Positions 5,068 to 11,470 of a stretch of 11,470 bases of DNA are shown piece by piece (positions within the stretch are counted from its first letter, which is position 1; each line of letters opens with the position of its first letter). A program made the position numbers and the translations under genes. Source of the DNA: Dehalococcoidia bacterium. GTDB taxonomy: Bacteria; Chloroflexota; Dehalococcoidia; Lucifugimonadales; Australimonadaceae. The notes beneath the pieces were generated by a model that saw nothing but the letters and a program-made list of their open reading frames with translations, ran no database searches and had not been told where the DNA came from. The stretch lies in assembly GCA_021296055.1 (NCBI GenBank), contig JAGWBE010000028.1, forward strand, positions 16,585 to 28,054, given 5' to 3'.

Positions 5068-6246
5068 ATGGCAACGGCGGGACGGCCCTATAAGATTCTA
5101 GTCGTGGACGATGAGCTCGACGTTGAGCCTCTTGTCCTCCAGCGCTTCCGGCGTGACATCCGAGCGGGCGACTACCAGTTCATCTTCGCCCACAATGGCG
5201 TCGAGGCCCTCGAGGTCTTGAACACCAGCGAAGACCGTATCGACATGGTGGTGTCGGACATCAACATGCCCCAGATGGACGGCCTCACGCTGTTGGAGCA
5301 GATCCCCAAGGTGGACCCCAACATCCGCTCCGTCATCGTCTCCGCCTACGGCGACATGGGCAACATCCGCACCGCGATGAACCGCGGCGCTTTCGACTTC
5401 GTCACCAAGCCCATCGACTTCGAAGACCTGAAGGTCACCATCGACAGGACGCTGCGCCATTTGGAAGAGTGGCGGGCTGCGCTGTCCGCCCGCGACAACC
5501 TCGTCGCCCTCCAGAACGAGTTAAACGTCGCCCACGACATGCAGCAGTCCATTCTCCCGACCGTCTTCCCCAACGACTCCCGCTACCACCTGCACGCGAC
5601 AATGGCCCCGGCGCGCAACGTGGGCGGCGACTTCTACGACGTGATCCGCCTCGCCAACGACCGCGTCGGCCTCGCCATCGCCGACGTCTCCGACAAGGGC
5701 GTGCCGGCTGCGCTCTTCATGATGTCCAGCCGGACGCTGCTCAAGGGGACGGCTATCGGCGCCGAAGACCCGGGCGAAGTGCTGACGGAGGTGAACAGCC
5801 TGCTGAGCGAGGACAACGATTCGGCCATGTTCGTGACCCTCCTCTACGCATACTACGACCCGGTCGACGGCTCGTTGGTCTACGCCAACGGGGGCCACAA
5901 CTCGCCGCTCGTCGTGAGAGCCGACGGCGGCGTGGAGTTCCTCCCGTACACCAAGGGCATCGCCTTGGGCGTGGCGCCCGTCTTCACGTACAAGTCCGAC
6001 TCCTTCAAAATCGACCCGGGCGACACCATCATCCTCTACACCGACGGAGTGAGCGAGGCGATGAACGAGGGCGGGGAGGAGTTCGGGACGAAGCGGATGG
6101 AGGACGTGTTCGCGGGCAAGCCGCCGATGAGTTCGGAGGAAGCGACCACCATGCTGTGCGACGCGCTGCGCGAGTTCGTCGGCGAGACGACTCAATCGGA
6201 CGACATCACCTGTCTCACGCTGTACCGGCCGAGGTCGGCGTCGTGA
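5068..6246 (+). CDS. Response regulator with C-terminal PP2C (SpoIIE/RsbU-type) Ser/Thr phosphatase
   Basis: This 392-residue cytosolic protein has two domains. Residues 8-130 are a complete receiver: acidic pair Asp14/Asp15 in ILVVDDE, phospho-acceptor Asp64 in VVSDINMPQMDG, Ser92 in VIVSAYG and Lys114 in DFVTKPID. A helical linker (about 122-163) ends in AHDMQQSILP, the typical entry to SpoIIE-like PP2C phosphatases. The PP2C metal-site motifs follow: GGDFYDV (186-192, Asp188), IADVSDKG (204-211, Asp206), NGGHNSP (274-280), TDGVSEA (325-331, Asp326) and DDIT (378-381). In RsbU and SpoIIE, such a domain dephosphorylates the STAS antagonist. Here the receiver would put it under histidine-kinase control, and a kinase without its own receiver is encoded in the same operon. 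The ATG at 5068 has GAGGTG about 10 nt upstream. The stop TGA overlaps the next start (GTGA), so translation of the two is coupled. Confidence 0.95.
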   Translation: MATAGRPYKILVVDDELDVEPLVLQRFRRDIRAGDYQFIFAHNGVEALEVLNTSEDRIDMVVSDINMPQMDGLTLLEQIPKVDPNIRSVIVSAYGDMGNIRTAMNRGAFDFVTKPIDFEDLKVTIDRTLRHLEEWRAALSARDNLVALQNELNVAHDMQQSILPTVFPNDSRYHLHATMAPARNVGGDFYDVIRLANDRVGLAIADVSDKGVPAALFMMSSRTLLKGTAIGAEDPGEVLTEVNSLLSEDNDSAMFVTLLYAYYDPVDGSLVYANGGHNSPLVVRADGGVEFLPYTKGIALGVAPVFTYKSDSFKIDPGDTIILYTDGVSEAMNEGGEEFGTKRMEDVFAGKPPMSSEEATTMLCDALREFVGETTQSDDITCLTLYRPRSAS

Positions 6247-6665
6247 GCGCACATCTGCTGCATCTCGAGACAGCCGCCACGCTAGAGACCGTAGAGGACA
6301 TCCTCACGGCGATGGATGGGTTCGCAGAGCAACAGAACTGGCCCCCAAAACTGGCCTTCACCGCGCGCCTGGTCGTGGAGGAGTTGGCGATGAACGTGGC
6401 GAGCTACGGCAGCGACGACCCCGCCAAGCCGCCCGACATCGAGATCACCGTTGATTCAGAACCAGACTTCTTGCGCATCGACATCAAGGACACGGGGCGC
6501 CCCTTCGACCCGAAAGATGCCCCGGACCCTGACATCAACGCCTCCATCGAAGACCGCCGCATCGGCGGTCTCGGCCACTACTTCGTCGACGAGATGACAG
6601 ACGAGATGGTGTATCGCCGAGAGGACGACAAGAACCACATCACCCTGACCATCTACAGGATATGA
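6243..6665 (+). CDS. RsbW-like HATPase anti-sigma/switch serine kinase
   Basis: This 140-residue protein is a lone HATPase_c_2 domain, the GHKL fold of RsbW/SpoIIAB-type protein serine kinases that phosphorylate a STAS partner and hold a sigma factor or other target. ATP-site motifs are present: N box VVEELAMNVASYG (44-56, Glu47 and Asn51), G1 box DIKDTGRPFDP (80-90), and the late GGLGHYFVDEMTDEMVYRRE (108-127), close to the family's GGLGLHLV...DEV.YRRE. There is no dimerisation/His-phosphotransfer region, so it is not a histidine kinase. The start is GTG at 6243, overlapping the phosphatase stop by 4 nt (GTGA), with GAGGT at 6231-6235 seven nt upstream. The frame stays open far upstream, but that is a shadow of the phosphatase gene. 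Its stop overlaps the next ATG (ATGA at 6662). Its substrate is most likely the STAS protein at 4655; its output target is not encoded here. Confidence 0.92.
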   Translation: MSAHLLHLETAATLETVEDILTAMDGFAEQQNWPPKLAFTARLVVEELAMNVASYGSDDPAKPPDIEITVDSEPDFLRIDIKDTGRPFDPKDAPDPDINASIEDRRIGGLGHYFVDEMTDEMVYRREDDKNHITLTIYRI

Positions 6666-7957
6666 CCCTGCAGGACAGTCTCACGAAGATTGCCAGGCAG
6701 TCACCGACGGCGGGAGTGGCGGGCACCTTGTCCGTCGCCGTTCTTCTCACCGCCGCCTTCGCCCTCTTCTCTTGCGCAAACGACGCGCCAGGCTCAACGC
6801 CGACGCCCACCTCCGCCCCGAACGGAGGCGGACAGCCCAACGGCACGACCGAGCCTCCCGGCGTCACCGACGACCGCATCCTCTTCGGCCAATCAGCGGC
6901 TTTCACCGGCCCGGCGGCGGAGTTGGGCCAGAACATGCGGCTGGGCATCGAGGCCGCCTTCAACGAGGCGAACGAGCGCGGGGGCGTCCATGGCCGCCGC
7001 CTCGAGCTGACTTCCCTCGACGACGCCTACGAGCCGGAGGCGGCCATCGCCAACACGGCGGCGCTGTTGGAACAGGAGCAGGTGTTCGCCCTCATCGGCG
7101 CGGTGGGCACGCCCACCTCGCGCTCCGCCCTTCCCGTCGCCACGGCGACAGGAAGCCCGTACATCGCCCCCTTCACCGGCGCGGGCTTCCTGCGCGATTC
7201 GGAGTTGGGCAACGTAATCAACCTGCGCGCCTCCTATGCGCAGGAGACGGAGGAGATGGTCGAGCGGCTGACGACCGACCTGGGAATCGACCGCATCGCC
7301 GTGATGTACCAGGACGACTCCTACGGACGCGCGGGCTACAGCGGCGCAGTGGCGGCGGTGGAGCGCAGGGGGATGGAGTTGGCCGGCGTGGGCGTCTACA
7401 CGCGAAACACGACGGCGGTGAAGACGGGCATACTCGACCTGCGCGAAGGCAGCCCGGACGCGGTGATAGTTATCGGCGCCTACCGGCCCGTGGCGGCCTT
7501 GGTGGCGTGGTCGCGCTACACCGGTTGGGATCCCATCTTCATGACCGTCTCGTTCGTCGGCAGCAACGCGCTGGTGGACGAGCTCGGCGCCGACGGGGCG
7601 GGCGTGTACGTCACGCAGGTAGTCCCCTTCCCCACCGACGCCTCCGTGCCCGTCGTCGCGGCCTACCACGAGGCGCTCGCGGCCTACGCTCCCGACGTGT
7701 CGCCGGGGTTCGTCTCCCTGGAGGGCTACCTCGCGGGCCGTCTCGCCGCGGCCGGGCTGGAGCTGTGCGGGCGGGAGTTGGACAGAGACTGCTTCTTGAA
7801 GAGCACCTTCGGCGCGGGGGCAATCAGCCTGGATGGGTTCGAGTTGGAGTACGGAGCCAGGGATAACCAGGGCTCGGACGCGGTATTCTTGACGGCGATA
7901 AGCCGCGACGGCGAGTACGTGGCGACGGAGAAGCTCCAGGGTGCTCTCGATGAGTAA
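6662..7957 (+). CDS. Type-I periplasmic-binding lipoprotein, branched-chain amino acid ABC receptor-like (Peripla_BP_6)
   Basis: This 431-residue protein begins with a lipoprotein signal: Lys9/Arg12, a hydrophobic stretch at 17-36 and a Cys at 38 in LFSC (Phe at -2 is unusual but tolerable). A Pro/Thr/Gly-rich tether (39-70) leads to a two-lobe LivJ-like fold: ILFGQSAAFTGPAAELGQNM (73-92), IEAAFNEANERGGVHGRRLE, then DDAYEPEAA, and the inter-lobe IAVMYQDDSYGRAGYSGAV. Two late cysteines (369 and 377) may form a disulphide. Such proteins normally feed LivHMGF importers, but no permease or ATPase gene is here. It sits instead between an RsbW-like kinase (ATGA overlap at 6662) and a sensor kinase (8-nt overlap at 7950). 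That points to a sensing role, like TorT for TorS or other binding-protein co-receptors. The ligand is unknown. A scavenging receptor for a distant transporter remains possible. Confidence 0.9.
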   Translation: MTLQDSLTKIARQSPTAGVAGTLSVAVLLTAAFALFSCANDAPGSTPTPTSAPNGGGQPNGTTEPPGVTDDRILFGQSAAFTGPAAELGQNMRLGIEAAFNEANERGGVHGRRLELTSLDDAYEPEAAIANTAALLEQEQVFALIGAVGTPTSRSALPVATATGSPYIAPFTGAGFLRDSELGNVINLRASYAQETEEMVERLTTDLGIDRIAVMYQDDSYGRAGYSGAVAAVERRGMELAGVGVYTRNTTAVKTGILDLREGSPDAVIVIGAYRPVAALVAWSRYTGWDPIFMTVSFVGSNALVDELGADGAGVYVTQVVPFPTDASVPVVAAYHEALAAYAPDVSPGFVSLEGYLAGRLAAAGLELCGRELDRDCFLKSTFGAGAISLDGFELEYGARDNQGSDAVFLTAISRDGEYVATEKLQGALDE

Positions 7958-10190
7958 CCGGTTGCAACGCCTGCTGCAGGCGCGCTACCGCATCTCCACG
8001 CAGCTATACGCGGCGATTGGCGGCGCGGTGGCGCTGACTATCGCGGCCAGTCTGGTTGGCTGGCTCTCCTTCAGCAGCGTGGGGAACGCGCAGCAGCGCG
8101 TGAACACGAGCAGCCTGGAGACGACGGCGGCCTTCGAAGTAGCGAAACACAGCAGCACGCTGGAAACCGCCGCGCCGCAGCTGACGGCGGCGGCGAATCA
8201 GGCCGAGGTGGATCAGGTCACCGCCGACATCGAGCAGGCGCGGGCCGACCTCGAGAAGCAGCTGGCGCTTCTAGAAGAGACGGCGGACGAGGCGGGAGGC
8301 GAGCGGATTCAGCGCATCCGGGGCCACGCCGAGCGGCTGATCTCCAACATCGAAGCGATAAACGGGGAGGTGGCCCATGCCTTCGTGCTGGCGGAGCGGC
8401 GCGAGGTGATGCGCAACGAGTTGGCGACCCTGCGGGCGCGCTTGGACAACACGCTTGTTCCGGCCATCGACGACCAGCTCTTCTACACCATCACCGGGTA
8501 TCGCATCCTGGGATTCCCTCCCGCGCCGGAGTGGCAGCACTTCTCCGAGACGGAAGTCGCGCGCTTCCGCCACCTGGCCGACCTGCAAGCGAACGCCAAC
8601 ATCGCCACGCAGCTCATGGCGAGCGCCTTCACCCTGTCCGACTCCTCCACCGTCGAGCCGCTGCGGGAGCGGTTCGAAGCCGCTCAAGGGCGCGTCAACC
8701 GCAGCTTGTCCGCTCTCCCGGACTCCATCACCCGGGCCATCCTGGTGGAGATCTTCGCCGAACTCTTCAACCTCGGCCTGGCCGAGGGCACCGGCTTGGA
8801 CCTGATCACCGAAGGCCTGCAACTGGCGGAGAGGCAGACCGCCCTGCTCGGCCTCAACGGCGCCATCGTCGAAGAGCTCAGGGGGGAGGCGGGCGGCTTG
8901 GTGAGCGCCGCGGAGGCGCGCACGCAACAGGCGACGGACGCCTCGGCGCAGGCCATCGCTAGGGGCCGCCTCCTGCTGCTGGCCATCAGCATCGCAAGCG
9001 TCATCGGCGCCGTCCTCATCGCGTGGCTGTTCGTCGGCCGCTCGCTGCTGCGCCGCCTCCAGATGCTCTCCGTCTGGATGCGCCGCATGGCGGGCGGCGA
9101 GCTGGAGATCCAAGCGGAGATCGGGGGCCGCGACGAGGTGGCGGAGATGGGAGCGGCGCTGGAGGTGTTCCGCCGGCGCTCCCTGGAGGCGCAGCGATTG
9201 GACATGGTGGAGCGGCTCGCGGGCGAACTCCAGGGCAAGAACGACGAGTTGGAGAAGGTGCTCGGAGACCTCCAGCGCGCCCAGAACCAGATTGTCATGC
9301 GCGAGAAGCTGGCCGAGCTCGGTCAGTTGACCGCGGGCGTCGCCCATGAGATCAAGAACCCCTTGAACTTCGTCATGAACTTCTCTCAGGTATCCAAGGA
9401 GCTCCTGGAAGAGCTGCAAGAGACCATCGCCGAAGGAGAGGAGGGGGAGGCGCTGACCGCCGACCAACGCTCCCTCGTCGAAGAGATATCGCAAGATCTG
9501 TCCGGGAACCTGGAGCGCATCCGCACGCACGGCAACCGCGCCAACCGCATCGTCCAAGACATGCTGGCGATGGGACGCGGCGGCGGCGGCCACCGCCAGT
9601 TCACCGACATCAACTACCTTTTGGACGAGCACGCCCGGCTCGCCTACCACAGCGCCCGGGCGACGGACAACGAATTCCAACTCGACCTTAAGGAGGACTT
9701 CGACCAGGCCGTCGGCGAGATCGAGGTCGTCGCGCAGGACATCGGGCGCGTTTTCCTGAATATGGTCACCAACGCCTGCTACGCCACGAACGAGAAGCGC
9801 CGCGAACTGGTCGAGAGCGGCAACGGCGCGTCGTATATGCCCACCGTGTGGCTGGCCACGAAGCGCGACGATGGTCAGATACAGATATACATCAAGGACA
9901 ACGGCAAGGGCATCCCGTCCGACATAGTGGACAAGATCTTCAACCCCTTCTTCACCACCAAGCCGACCGACCAGGGCACCGGCCTGGGCCTGTCCATCTG
10001 CAACGACATCGTCCGCCAGCACGGCGGCGCAATCGCGGTCAACACGGAGCCAGGCGAGTTCACCGAGATGGCCATCACCTTGCCGCTCGAAGCCCCTCCC
10101 GAGACCCCGGCGCCGCAGGCCGACGACGATAAGGAGACCGCAGCCGCAGCCGCGCAGCCCTCCTCCGCCGATTCCGACTCCGACGACTAG
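7950..10190 (+). CDS. Transmembrane sensor histidine kinase with TorS-like sensor domain and HAMP
   Basis: This 746-residue protein has a short cytosolic N-terminus, TM1 at about 20-42, a helical extracytoplasmic domain at about 43-339, TM2 at 340-362, HAMP at about 363-415, a coiled coil (416-450), HisKA and HATPase_c, then an acidic/Ala-rich tail (714-746). The kinase boxes are intact: H box LTAGVAHEIKNPLNF with His466, N box NMVTNACYAT (Asn608), G1 DNGKG (650-654), F box FNPFFTT (664-670), G2 GTGLGL (676-681). The sensor domain recalls TorS: repeated Ser/Ala-rich helices after TM1 (KHSSTLETAAPQLTAAANQA) and FAELFNLGLAEGTGLDLITE (269-288), matching the LL.LGEG..GLF region. TorS is a hybrid kinase; this one has no receiver or Hpt, so the receiver-phosphatase at 5068 is its likely partner. 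I chose ATG 7950 (AGGG 8 nt upstream); GTG 7941 would add three residues. It overlaps the lipoprotein stop by 8 nt and closes the operon. Confidence 0.93.
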   Translation: MSNRLQRLLQARYRISTQLYAAIGGAVALTIAASLVGWLSFSSVGNAQQRVNTSSLETTAAFEVAKHSSTLETAAPQLTAAANQAEVDQVTADIEQARADLEKQLALLEETADEAGGERIQRIRGHAERLISNIEAINGEVAHAFVLAERREVMRNELATLRARLDNTLVPAIDDQLFYTITGYRILGFPPAPEWQHFSETEVARFRHLADLQANANIATQLMASAFTLSDSSTVEPLRERFEAAQGRVNRSLSALPDSITRAILVEIFAELFNLGLAEGTGLDLITEGLQLAERQTALLGLNGAIVEELRGEAGGLVSAAEARTQQATDASAQAIARGRLLLLAISIASVIGAVLIAWLFVGRSLLRRLQMLSVWMRRMAGGELEIQAEIGGRDEVAEMGAALEVFRRRSLEAQRLDMVERLAGELQGKNDELEKVLGDLQRAQNQIVMREKLAELGQLTAGVAHEIKNPLNFVMNFSQVSKELLEELQETIAEGEEGEALTADQRSLVEEISQDLSGNLERIRTHGNRANRIVQDMLAMGRGGGGHRQFTDINYLLDEHARLAYHSARATDNEFQLDLKEDFDQAVGEIEVVAQDIGRVFLNMVTNACYATNEKRRELVESGNGASYMPTVWLATKRDDGQIQIYIKDNGKGIPSDIVDKIFNPFFTTKPTDQGTGLGLSICNDIVRQHGGAIAVNTEPGEFTEMAITLPLEAPPETPAPQADDDKETAAAAAQPSSADSDSDD

Positions 10191-10421
10191 CCCGCGGCTC
10201 CCGCCATACGCCATCCCCGCCTATGGGGACCGCTGCGTTACCGGGGGCATCCCGCGCGGCCCTCCCCGTGGGGACAGGTTTGAAACCTGTCCCTACAACG
10301 CGACGCGCAGCGGCGAAGGGGCTGGCCGCCTCTCGGCGCTCCTCGCGTGAAGAGGCCCGTGGTTACGCAACAGTCTCCGAAAGCGCAAGCGATGGGGAAC
10401 GCACGTGCGCGGCGCCCGCCC
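10191..10421. other. Non-coding gap between the sensor kinase and DUF502 genes
   Basis: These 231 bp lie between the converging 3' ends of the kinase and the DUF502 gene. Apart from the palindrome at 10268-10296, I see only short GC-rich inverted repeats (CCCC-GCCTAT-GGGG at 10216-10229, CGCACGTGCG near 10400) and no T-tailed terminator. Small open frames here have no RBS or family resemblance. Confidence 0.5.
10268..10296. repeat. REP-like palindromic element
   Basis: GGGACAGGTTT (10271-10281) and AAACCTGTCCC (10283-10293) form a perfect 11-bp inverted repeat about a single G, extended by GTG/TAC to 14 pairs with one G-T wobble. A palindrome of this CAGGTTT-N-AAACCTG kind, between convergent genes, resembles the dispersed repeats I associate with Chloroflexota genomes. 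Only one copy is in this window, so dispersal is not shown here. It could also act as a transcript end for one or both neighbours, but no U-tract follows. Confidence 0.5.
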
Positions 10422-11129
10422 CTAAACCTCAGCATCGAAGCTCCCGATCAGCTCCCCGTGGCGGCTCTCCCGAGGCATCCTCGCCAACGAGAACCCGCTC
10501 GGGATGACGATGCCTCCGGAGAAGACTAACTTCATCGCCGCGTCCACCGTCAGGTCCGTCTCCAGCACGTCGTCCTCCACCACTAACGCCATGTTCCCCG
10601 AGGTCGGGTTCGGGATAGTGGGGATGTAGACCAGCACGAGCGTGTCTTGCGTGCGCGGGTCGCGCACCCGCGCCGTCACGAACCCCAGCGCCGCCATCCC
10701 TGAGCGCGGCCACTCCACGAACACCACCCGCGTGAAGCGGTACTGCGACGTCATCGACGCCATCGCCTGCTGCGTCACGTTGAAGACGACCTTCACGATG
10801 GGAATCGAGCTGAACAACGCCCCTTTCCAGCTCGACACCTTCCTTCCCCAACTCGTCGAGACCAGCAGCCCCACAAAGTAGAACGCCACCACCATCACGA
10901 TGAGGCCGATGCCCCAGAAGTCGAACATGGTGTCTGAGATGAACGGCAGCGCGCGCACCAGACCATCCGCGTAGCCCGCCAACAGCGCTACCACGAACAC
11001 CGTCGCCAGCAGCGGCATCAGATCCATCAGCCCGTCCAGCATCCGCCGCTGCACGTGCCGCTCAATCCTGGAGAGGATGCCCTGCTTCTTCTCTTCCACT
11101 TTCGCTTCGGGGTTCGTCTCGCTGCTCAT
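10422..11129 (-). CDS. DUF502-family integral membrane protein
   Basis: This 235-residue protein matches DUF502 (PF04367), a widespread bacterial and plant membrane family (plant LIKE-COV proteins are relatives) with no settled bacterial function. A charged N-terminus (EAKVEEKKQGILSRIERHVQ) precedes TM1 at about 34-58 and TM2 at about 72-93. The soluble C-terminal part has the family hallmarks: ALFSSIPIVKVVFNVTQQ (104-121), VVFVEWPRSGMAALGFVT (135-152), VYIPTIPNPTSGNMALV (167-183) and LTVDAAMKLVFSGGIV (193-208). Length is normal for the family. The ATG at 11129 is supported by AGAGGA at 11137-11142, 7 nt upstream. A very weak promoter-like pair (TTGTTG, 17 nt, TAGGCT on the minus strand) lies about 50 to 90 bp upstream. 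It is downstream of the broken frame at the window edge and may once have shared a transcript with it. Confidence 0.92.
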   Translation of the reverse strand: MSSETNPEAKVEEKKQGILSRIERHVQRRMLDGLMDLMPLLATVFVVALLAGYADGLVRALPFISDTMFDFWGIGLIVMVVAFYFVGLLVSTSWGRKVSSWKGALFSSIPIVKVVFNVTQQAMASMTSQYRFTRVVFVEWPRSGMAALGFVTARVRDPRTQDTLVLVYIPTIPNPTSGNMALVVEDDVLETDLTVDAAMKLVFSGGIVIPSGFSLARMPRESRHGELIGSFDAEV

Positions 11130-11265
11130 TGCGAATTCCTCTATCTCCTCTCCTTCCGAAGGGCGAGGTCATTGCTTAACGCCCACTCGCAAGCCTAGCG
11201 ACCGGATGCTCCCCCAACAATACCTCATCGGCAACCTCCGCGCAGGGCCAAGCCGCCATCCCGCC

Positions 11266-11469
11266 CTACGACGCGTTCGCGTCGATGCGCACGGTGATGA
11301 TCTCGGTGTCCTGATACTGCTGGTGCTGCACGGACGAGGCGAAGTTACGGAGCAAGCGGAGCGACGTCTCCTCCACGATCGCTTCCTCCTCTACGTGCTC
11401 CTGCATCTGTCGCAGGCGGCCTTAGAGGTTCCCCTGGTACGCGCCGCCGATGAACTCCAGCTCCGCTGC
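11266..11469 (-). pseudogene. C-terminal end of an unrecognised gene with an in-frame stop, cut by the window
   Basis: Reading leftward from 11469, one frame codes AAELEFIGGAYQGNL, hits TAA at 11424-11422, then continues in the same frame as GRLRQMQEHVEEEAIVEE and on through LRLLRNFASSVQHQQYQDTE and IITVRIDANAS to a TAG at 11268-11266. Both sides look like genuine amphipathic protein sequence, suggesting one gene interrupted by a nonsense change or a base-call error. Alternatively, a 46-aa ORF starts at the ATG at 11406, but I see no clear RBS for it. I recognise no family. Most of the gene lies outside the window. Confidence 0.45.
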
Positions 11470-11470
11470 T

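Noticed and set aside
5469..6242. Upstream extension of the HATPase frame through the phosphatase gene
   Set aside because: The translation is Arg/Pro-rich shadow sequence; domain homology starts just after the GTG at 6243, which overlaps the phosphatase stop in the usual coupled manner.
8271..10214. Long open frame of about 647 codons on the minus strand
   Set aside because: It is antisense to the well-supported sensor kinase, is very rich in Arg, Leu, Val and Gln as expected for a GC-rich shadow frame, and shows no domain motifs.
10205..10421. Small open frames between the sensor kinase and DUF502 genes
   Set aside because: No RBS, biased Arg/Ala/Pro composition and overlap with the palindromic repeat; most likely non-coding.
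1..11470. CRISPR array, tRNA, rRNA, integrase or transposase
   Set aside because: No regularly spaced direct repeats, no cloverleaf or rRNA-like segment and no recombinase motif was found on reading the window.

Overview
The window is GC-rich (by eye about two thirds G+C), densely coded bacterial DNA with clean Shine-Dalgarno sites and ATG/GTG starts. The gene set is a TAXI-type TRAP receptor, an RutB-like isochorismatase, a DUF502 membrane protein, a bacterial GPP34 protein, an RsbU/V/W-type module and a lipoprotein receptor. A palindromic GACAGGTTTGAAACCTGTC element is also present. Together these fit an uncultured Chloroflexota (Dehalococcoidia/SAR202-like) genome better than a proteobacterium. 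That placement is an impression from gene content and composition, not a test. No rRNA, tRNA, CRISPR array, transposase or phage gene was seen.

Layout. (1) 1-947, plus: 3' part of a TRAP-TAXI solute receptor, closed by a strong rho-independent terminator at 971-1010. (2) 2705-1044, minus: RutB-like isochorismatase hydrolase, an unrecognised 203-aa protein 7 nt behind it, then a small ABM-fold monooxygenase with its own strong RBS. (3) 2893-3576, plus: cytidylate-kinase-like P-loop protein, divergent from the isochorismatase across 187 bp. (4) 4354-3695, minus: GPP34-family protein, convergent with the kinase across a hairpin and divergent from the next operon across 300 bp that carries promoter-like sequences in both directions. 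(5) 4655-10190, plus: a five-gene signalling operon. (6) 10191-10421: non-coding, with one REP-like palindrome. (7) 11129-10422, minus: DUF502 membrane protein. (8) 11469-11266, minus: the C-terminal end of a reading frame with an internal stop, cut by the window edge.

The centre of interest is the five-gene operon. It encodes a STAS anti-anti-sigma-like protein, a receiver-PP2C phosphatase, an RsbW-like HATPase, a type-I periplasmic-binding lipoprotein, and a transmembrane histidine kinase with a TorS-like sensor domain, HAMP and no receiver of its own. Three of the four junctions are start/stop overlaps: GTGA at 6243, ATGA at 6662, and an 8-nt overlap at 7950. The simplest reading is one complete outside-to-inside pathway. 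A ligand binds the surface lipoprotein, which contacts the sensor kinase. The kinase phosphorylates the receiver of the PP2C phosphatase, the phosphatase dephosphorylates the STAS protein, and the STAS protein then sequesters the HATPase kinase from its target. That resembles TorT/TorS sensing feeding an RsbU/RsbV/RsbW partner switch. No sigma factor or other obvious final target lies in the window.
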